64,000 nucleotides of DNA, taken from contig JAJNNY010000056.1 of NCBI GenBank assembly GCA_022453515.1, forward strand, positions 183,968 through 247,967, written 5' to 3'. The notes beneath the pieces are model-generated. The model was given only the letters and a program-made list of their open reading frames with translations, was not told the origin of the DNA and searched no databases. Positions 58,870 to 64,000 of the stretch are shown here, piece by piece; position 1 is the first letter of the stretch; each line of letters starts with the position of its first letter. The stretch is from Astrocystis sublimbata. Its lineage: Eukaryota; Ascomycota; Sordariomycetes; Xylariales; Xylariaceae. The position numbers and the translations under genes were made by a program.

Positions 58870-60717
58870 CGTCGTTTTGTTTGATGCTGCCGTTTCACAG
58901 TATCCGAGAGCACTGAAACCGAGGGTTGCGCTGGTTCATCGCCCTGCGTGCCTGATCATTATTGCAGAGAGACAATGTGTTGTTATGTTATATATATTGA
59001 TTGGCAATAATCCATGTCTTTTAAATGTGTGTTATTCGACAACTAAGTTGAACACCACTTTGGAAACCCGTGATTCTTAGACATCCCATTCGCAAAGTGT
59101 ATCCCCCAACCTCACTGCAAGTGTCTGGAACCTTGGGATCGACTCAATCTATTAACCTTCCTATTACAGTTCAGTCAAGTTAAGCTGCACACGCCCAAAT
59201 CCTACCCTTGGGTAGTCTGCTGGCTGGGTACAGTGTCACGTAGCTATTGTAAAGTGGTATTCCGGTACGAGCATTTGGCCCCTTCCAAACAAGCATCATA
59301 CAAGCACCTCCGCTTTTCAGGCTAGGCCGGCAACTTCTAGCAAGCTGCAAGGAAACCGGTGTGGAAATACACCCGGGCGGTCTTACCTCCCGACAGGACT
59401 TTGCTTGTCCAATCTACCCTTGATCCGTGACCCTATGGCGGGTTGTACTCATCTACTTAGACCTGAGACACACAAAATAGGATGCATATCTGCGCCATGT
59501 GGCACAACTGCCGATCGTTTATGTTGATGTAATTCAGGATCCACACCCACTTGGAGAGCCACATCGTCATGTCCTCCTCGAAAGCTGAAGACGATCAACA
59601 AAAGCTGCTAATTATATATTTTCTTCTCCAGGCAGATTCTGAATTACCCCAAGTTGCGACCCTGCATGCACTAGCTGCCAATCTTCGTCGCCATTACTTT
59701 CATGATGTAGTCTATTCGGGGTCAAGCATAAGTACAACTGTCTTGAAAGCACGCTGTATGCCAAGTTCTGTGCCATAGGATTCGCCTGCAGGATGTTTCT
59801 CACCGAAAGGAGTACATGTCTCATAAATCCACCAAACTTCTCAGCCTCGCGAATCTTCATCATCGCCTCTTTATTAGCTTCTTTTTCTGCGAGCGCATAT
59901 GTGTCACTCAAACGCTTCAGCTTCTGCGAGTCCTTCTGCGTGGGATAGTGTAAGTATGCGTCGAATGGCGAGAGAAGTTGTGAAATTGTGACGAATAACG
60001 ATGGCCAATTCTGTCCAATTCACAGTATTGTGAACGAACTTTATATGAGAAGAGCCATGTTTGATTTCTGGTACACCGCATCGAAACCCGAGCCTATTAG
60101 CGTATTTCATATCTCAGTACTTCGGCATTGTTCGAGTAAAGTGCAATGATGTGCACTAGGATTTTTAGTTCGATCGCCAATGCAGTTCCAGAAACGGTCG
60201 CATACTTGTGGCAAGGGGAAATGATTGGCCAGGCACTCCTCGATGCAAATATTGGTGCAAGGCTGCCGAGCATCCGGGCATCCGGGGTGAAGCCAGGGCA
60301 CTTCCGGGCCCAAGCCTCGAGGGGTGTTGAACCACATTAGCATGAGCCTCAAGGGCGATAAGTACACTGATGATCGTCCTCACTTTTCTCATGTATTTTT
60401 GTCGTATATCGCATGATATCGTGTGCAGTGTTTTAAGGCATTAGCACGACTGCATTTTTAGATACCATGCTAACTATCTCATGTGGCTCGATTTCTTATA
60501 TGAATAGTTATCTGCGAGGCTCTCCGGAGCCGAGAAAAGAATACCATGTCAAACAGCCTGCTTTTGTGCCATTCTACATAGAGATTCTCAATATTACAGT
60601 CACCCGCATTTACATCAGTAACAGCTCAGCGTGTCTGTGGGGGCTACTAGTGTTACGGCTTCAATTGGTTTATAGGCGTACCAACATATCAGTTTTGGTA
60701 GCCGCCGTGTGACGGTA
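58870..60717. other. Intergenic; possible coding relics
   Basis: Minus-strand frames at 59612-59911 (with EKEANKEAMMKIREAEKF, helical) and 59904-60110 look partly protein-like but give no convincing splice solution or family. Otherwise nothing recognised. Confidence 0.35.
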
Positions 60718-60765
60718 ACGTCGGTCCCCTATTAACGAGCCACCCCCATAAGCGGGCCACCCAAT
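60718..60765 (-). repeat. Terminal inverted repeat of transposon B (3' end of element)
   Basis: ACGTCGGTCCCCTATTAACG start, with GCCACCC words repeated inside; pairs with 63030-63077. Confidence 0.9.
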
Positions 60766-60782
60766 TACGAATTCCACCATCA

Positions 60783-61040
60783 TCATCCATCATCTTTATC
60801 ACTACTTTCTGAGCTATCCGCAACAACTATAATACAATCTTTAGCTTCACTGGGTGAATCAGTCCCGCTAGATTCACTAGAATTATCCTCAACGTCGCCA
60901 GCGGCAATTTGCGCTCGCCGGATGTCTTCAATAGTGGCAAACTTGGATTGAGGGCTTAATTCCACCTTCTTCTGCTTCCGAGGAATCGCGGCTTCAAATT
61001 TAGCTTTCCAGGCTTCATTCTCGCGGCGTTCAAAAGCCAA
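60783..61040 (-). pseudogene. C-terminal remnant of transposase B
   Basis: 85 residues survive open: FERRENEAWKAKFEAAIP, KKVELSPQSKFATIEDIRRA, then an acidic Ser/Asp tail. This matches the C-terminal region of fungal DDE-1/pogo transposases. Confidence 0.8.
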
Positions 61041-62225
61041 TTGAGGATCCTTTTTAATAAATGCCTTTTTAACCTTTGAAAATAACAGCCGTTGGGTAGT
61101 AGAGCCCTTAGTAGTAGTAGTATAAGTATCTAATTACTAATATAGGTCTTAGGAGTGCTTAGGAATAAACTATACTACTTCTGAACTATTTAAATTAATT
61201 GGTTTTGGCAGATTATTAACCTGGCTATCGTTTTAAGTGTTTTTTGGGGTAGTTAGTGCTTTTTAGGGAGGCTTTTTTAAAAGCAAAAGGCTTAAGAGCA
61301 GATGTTTTACTAATACTAGCTATAAACTAGTAGCTTTTTAACCAGATGTAATATTTAATATTATTAAAGTATTTAAATAGGCTTTACGATAGTATTTAAG
61401 GAAATTTCGCTTGCTAGTAATAGAAGAATTGTATAAATAGGTAGTATAACTAAGATATTTACGATAGGCGGTTTTTAGAGGGGAAAACACTATAATATTA
61501 AGAGGTTAAAAAACATGGGAGGCATAAGGGGGTAAATATAATAGTTGGATGTTATTTTAGAAACACTCCTATATAAAATCCATTATTGTATAGCTGCCGT
61601 GGCTATTAAAAATTAGGAGCTTAGCTTTAGAGGCGTCTTCTGGTTGGGTTAACGGGATAAAGACCTTCCGAACCTATTCCAACCCAATAGAATCGTCTGT
61701 CCATCCTTTTTTCTGGTGATCCCATTTCTAGTCTTCAAAAGGCCCAAGATCTAGAGGATACTACTATTGTTGTAATGAACTGCCTTTAAAAATCACTAAA
61801 GGAGGCAGAAAGGTTCCAGCAGTAGAGATATACTTAATGATAGATGACCAGGTCCTCCCCCTAGGCGTTTTTCGCTAAATAAGGGCTTTCTGGGCCTTCT
61901 TAAGGACCAAGCTATTCTTCCCTATCCTTTCTATTACGCTGATTTCGTTTATATTATATCTGTTTTCTGGTTTGATAGCCTTAATAGCTAGGATTGCTAG
62001 GTATTAGAATTATCTTCGGATAATATTAGTAGTTGCCCTATTTAAACGCTAAGAATTGATAGACCTGTTTCTATAGACTTAAATTAATAGGTTTTTTACT
62101 AGAAAACGGGAGACCTAGTGCTTTCTAAGTGATATGTTGAGCCTTTGGGCGTTAAGAACGCGGCTAGTAAATTCCCTTAGTTCTATATGGGTTGGAGGAA
62201 GCCCTAAATCGGATTGGAGAAGTAC

Positions 62226-62730
62226 CTATTTGTCACGAACCAACAGGAAACGACCTGTCGGGAAGGCCTAGTGAGGGCAGACAGTTATGCCTAAGCGGGT
62301 AGGCGCAGGGCTGGGAGGACAAGCCACGCAAAGCGCCAAGAAATAGGTCACGTGACAGGATCACTAGATCACGTCAGTAAGCCAGTAAGCCTAGATCACC
62401 AGCTCACGCCAGTGAGCCAGTGAGCCAAGGTAGCTCACCAGATCGTATAAGTGAGCCAGTAAGCAGAGACATTGTGTGAAGGAAGGAAATACTATATAGC
62501 CTCGACGGCATTCCTATGTATCTAGTCTTTCCTTACTTTACTATTTAATCTAAGCATACTAATAGTTCTTAGAATAGGAGTAACCTCCTAACAACTTAGT
62601 GAATAATACTTTATATTGCTTAGCGATCCTTTGTTATAAGCTTAGCCCTTATCCTTAGGAATATAAACCTACTAAGACCCCTACTCTACCCTATACTCAG
62701 TGTTACAGATAGAGCAGTCGTTACACTATT
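62226..62730. repeat. Target-site duplication CTATT flanking the solo LTR
   Basis: CTATT at 62226-62230 and again at 62726-62730, exactly abutting the TGT...ACA ends; 5 bp is the usual LTR-retrotransposon duplication. Confidence 0.85.
62231..62725. mobile_element. Solo LTR of a retrotransposon, 495 bp, nested in transposon B
   Basis: Begins TGTCACGAACC and ends CAGTCGTTACA (TG...CA rule) with 5-bp duplications outside. No retrotransposon body lies beside it, so this is a solo LTR left by recombination. The first half is GC-balanced with repeated AGTGAGCCAGT/CAGTAAGCCAGT words; far less mutated than the host element, so the insertion is younger than most of the decay. Confidence 0.85.
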
Positions 62731-62739
62731 GGGCTAATC

Positions 62740-62930
62740 GCTCCTTAGTTTCTGAAGAGACCTTTAAGCGGTGATTTTGAGCTTCTTTTTTGGCCGGGAC
62801 ACCGTTGATATGGTTTTGAAGCGTAGCTCTTGGAACCCCCTATTCAAGGGAGGCCTTACAGACGCTACGGCCCGCTGTAACTGCTGCAATAGTAGAATTA
62901 ATATCTTTTTTAGTATACTGAGGTATAGAA
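62740..62930 (-). pseudogene. N-terminal HTH remnant of transposase B
   Basis: Minus-strand reading gives a psq-type helix-turn-helix (INSTIAAVTAG, ASLE-stop-GVPRATLQNHI, KKEAQNHRL) with one TAG in place of a Trp codon, a typical C-to-T/G-to-A change. Confidence 0.8.
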
Positions 62931-63029
62931 AGTTTATAAATAAGTGTATAAATTTTTAAAAAAAACAAAAAATAATTGAATGTTTGACGATTGTGAGAAA
63001 CAAGGAGTGTAAGTAGCGGTGTGAGTAAA

Positions 63030-63077
63030 AGTGGGTGGCCGGGTGACCGGGGTGGCCGGTTGATAGGGGACCGACGT
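63030..63077 (-). repeat. Terminal inverted repeat of transposon B (5' end of element)
   Basis: Reverse complement starts ACGTCGGTCCCCTATCAACC; matches 60718-60765 with few mismatches. Confidence 0.9.
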
Positions 63078-63098
63078 TATAGGTCTGTTCAGCGTATA

Positions 63099-64000
63099 AT
63101 GTTATCCACAAGCCATCTTCGCACCTAAGCCATCTTCGCACTTTTTAACACCCATTTTACGCTATTACTAAAAACACAATAATAACGCAATTAAAACAGT
63201 TCAAATCAATTAGAATCGTTTTTTTTAGAGGTTTCTATTTCTATTTGATATATTTGCGCATTATATCCCTTACCGCCGCAGATGCCATACTGCCTTTAAC
63301 CTGTCCGCGCCCTTTTCGCTAAACGACTATTTTTACTTTTTACTACTGATTTAATATTATTATCGCTTTTTAATTCTTATAAAACTTAAGAATCCTTTAT
63401 ATTAAAAGGTCCTTTATATATTAATCGCTTGTTTTTTGTTTTATAACGTTTATTAAATATATAATTAGTTTTATAAAGTTCTTTGTTTTTTTAGTATAAG
63501 AGGGCAACCTTATATATTATAATATATATAGCTTTTATAATTAAGTTAATTAATTAGAAAATCAATATTAGTAAGCTTTTTTAATACTTTTAAATACTGT
63601 TTTTAATAAGGGTTAACTATTCTAAGGCTTTAAGGGAAATAATAAATGTTTTAGAAGTCTAAGCTAAGGGGTATAGTTTAGGTTTAATAAAGGGAGTTTT
63701 TTTATTTTTTTTTATATCTAACAAAAAAATTACCCTTTTTATATCTAAAGGGATAAGTTTAGTAGTTTTAAATCCTAATCAAATGTTTTTTTTTAATAAA
63801 AGTATTTATAAATACTTTAAAAAACCCAGCCAAAAAATCTTCCTTTATAATATAGGTTTAATACTACTATATTAAATCCTTAATATATAATAAGTAAAAG
63901 CGTTTTATTATACTAAAAAGTACTAGATCGAGAGGCTAAAGTTTATATAATAAATAGGTAGGCATATAAAAAGTAATAATATTATTATTTTTATAAAATT
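63099..64000 (-). mobile_element. Second copy of transposon A, inverted, cut by the window end
   Basis: Starts just after TA (63097-63098) with ATGTTATCCACAAGCCATCT, the element A terminal repeat including its internal duplication. The following 850 bp is the reverse complement of the 3' part of element A: the acidic tail and zinc-knuckle region at about 63200-63310, then the AT-rich body. It carries different mutations from the first copy (several knuckle codons lost), so the two copies decayed independently. Only 21 bp separate it from the end of element B. Confidence 0.9.

Larger units (their letters stand above)
60718..63077 (-). mobile_element. Fot1/pogo-type transposon B, split by a solo LTR
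   Basis: Ends are inverted repeats of about 46 bp starting ACGTCGGTCCCCTAT, flanked by TA at 60716-60717 and 63078-63079. Total 2360 bp; subtracting the 495-bp LTR and one 5-bp target duplication leaves 1860 bp. The transposase reads on the minus strand: an N-terminal HTH_psq-like segment near 62740-62930 (KDINSTIAAVTAGRSV, VPRATLQNHINGVPAKK, one W codon now TAG) and a C-terminal segment at 61040-60783. The middle is AT-rich with many stops. A different family from element A: TIRs differ and no CCHC knuckle is seen. Confidence 0.92.

Noticed and set aside
59612..60367. A spliced minus-strand gene
   Set aside because: Some helical, protein-like segments exist but no combination of splice sites gave a continuous frame with a recognisable family; left as an unresolved relic.
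1..64000. CRISPR arrays, bacterial operons, Shine-Dalgarno sites or riboswitches
   Set aside because: The window is fungal: spliced genes, no regular spacer-repeat arrays, and no bacterial-type signals were found.

Overview
The window is nuclear DNA of a filamentous ascomycete (Pezizomycotina). Genes lie on both strands, are interrupted by short GT-AG introns (about 48-200 bp), and belong to families typical of such fungi: a highly reducing polyketide synthase, a GT90/Cap10 glycosyltransferase, a fungal Na+/H+ antiporter, an Rrt8-like membrane protein and fascin-like beta-trefoil proteins. The very AT-rich, stop-riddled Fot1/pogo-type transposons look like repeat-induced point mutation (RIP). 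Placement in Dothideomycetes/Pleosporales is my inference from gene style and transposon type. Exon structures were worked out by hand from reading frame, splice signals and remembered family consensus. Most summed exon lengths are exact multiples of three.

Layout: 0.8-1.5 kb, a small secreted zincin-like protein. 2.4-3.7 kb, mannose-6-phosphate isomerase. 3.9-8.0 kb, an anion:cation-symporter-type MFS transporter diverging from a tricarballylate-dehydrogenase-like flavoprotein. 8.5-10.9 kb, a small hypothetical and a GNAT acetyltransferase. 10.9-14.36 kb, gene-free. 14.36-22.25 kb, an 11-exon, 2388-residue highly reducing PKS (KS-AT-DH-degenerate centre-KR-ACP) whose enoylreductase looks dead. 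22.8-27.3 kb (minus), a 1458-residue secreted repeat protein rich in beta-strand T/V runs. 28.7-29.7 kb, Rrt8/EI24-like protein. 30.9-32.5 kb, a bicovalent FAD (AA7/BBE) oxidase. 33.4-37.2 kb, two divergent unknown genes. 37.5-39.4 kb, a GT90 enzyme. 40.3-42.3 kb, Na+/H+ antiporter. 44.56-46.42 kb, a RIP-degraded pogo-like transposon. 46.9-48.0 kb, SDR oxidoreductase. 48.5-53.2 kb, an array of beta-trefoil-like paralogues with one truncated and one frameshifted member. 53.65-54.9 kb, a single-pass surface protein. 56.0-56.7 kb, a methyltransferase-like protein. 57.06-58.87 kb, a broken membrane-protein gene. 60.7-64.0 kb, a transposon nest.

Functional links: the transporter and flavoprotein share a 672-bp intergenic region and parallel the bacterial tcu pair, suggesting uptake and oxidation of a carboxylate. 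The PKS has no obvious tailoring partner next to it, and no trans-enoylreductase is visible. The right third is accessory in character: paralogue birth and decay, microsatellites, and three Fot1/pogo-type insertions of two families, one split by a solo LTR. When the LTR and one 5-bp target duplication are removed, that element is 1860 bp, the same length as the intact element at 44.56 kb.
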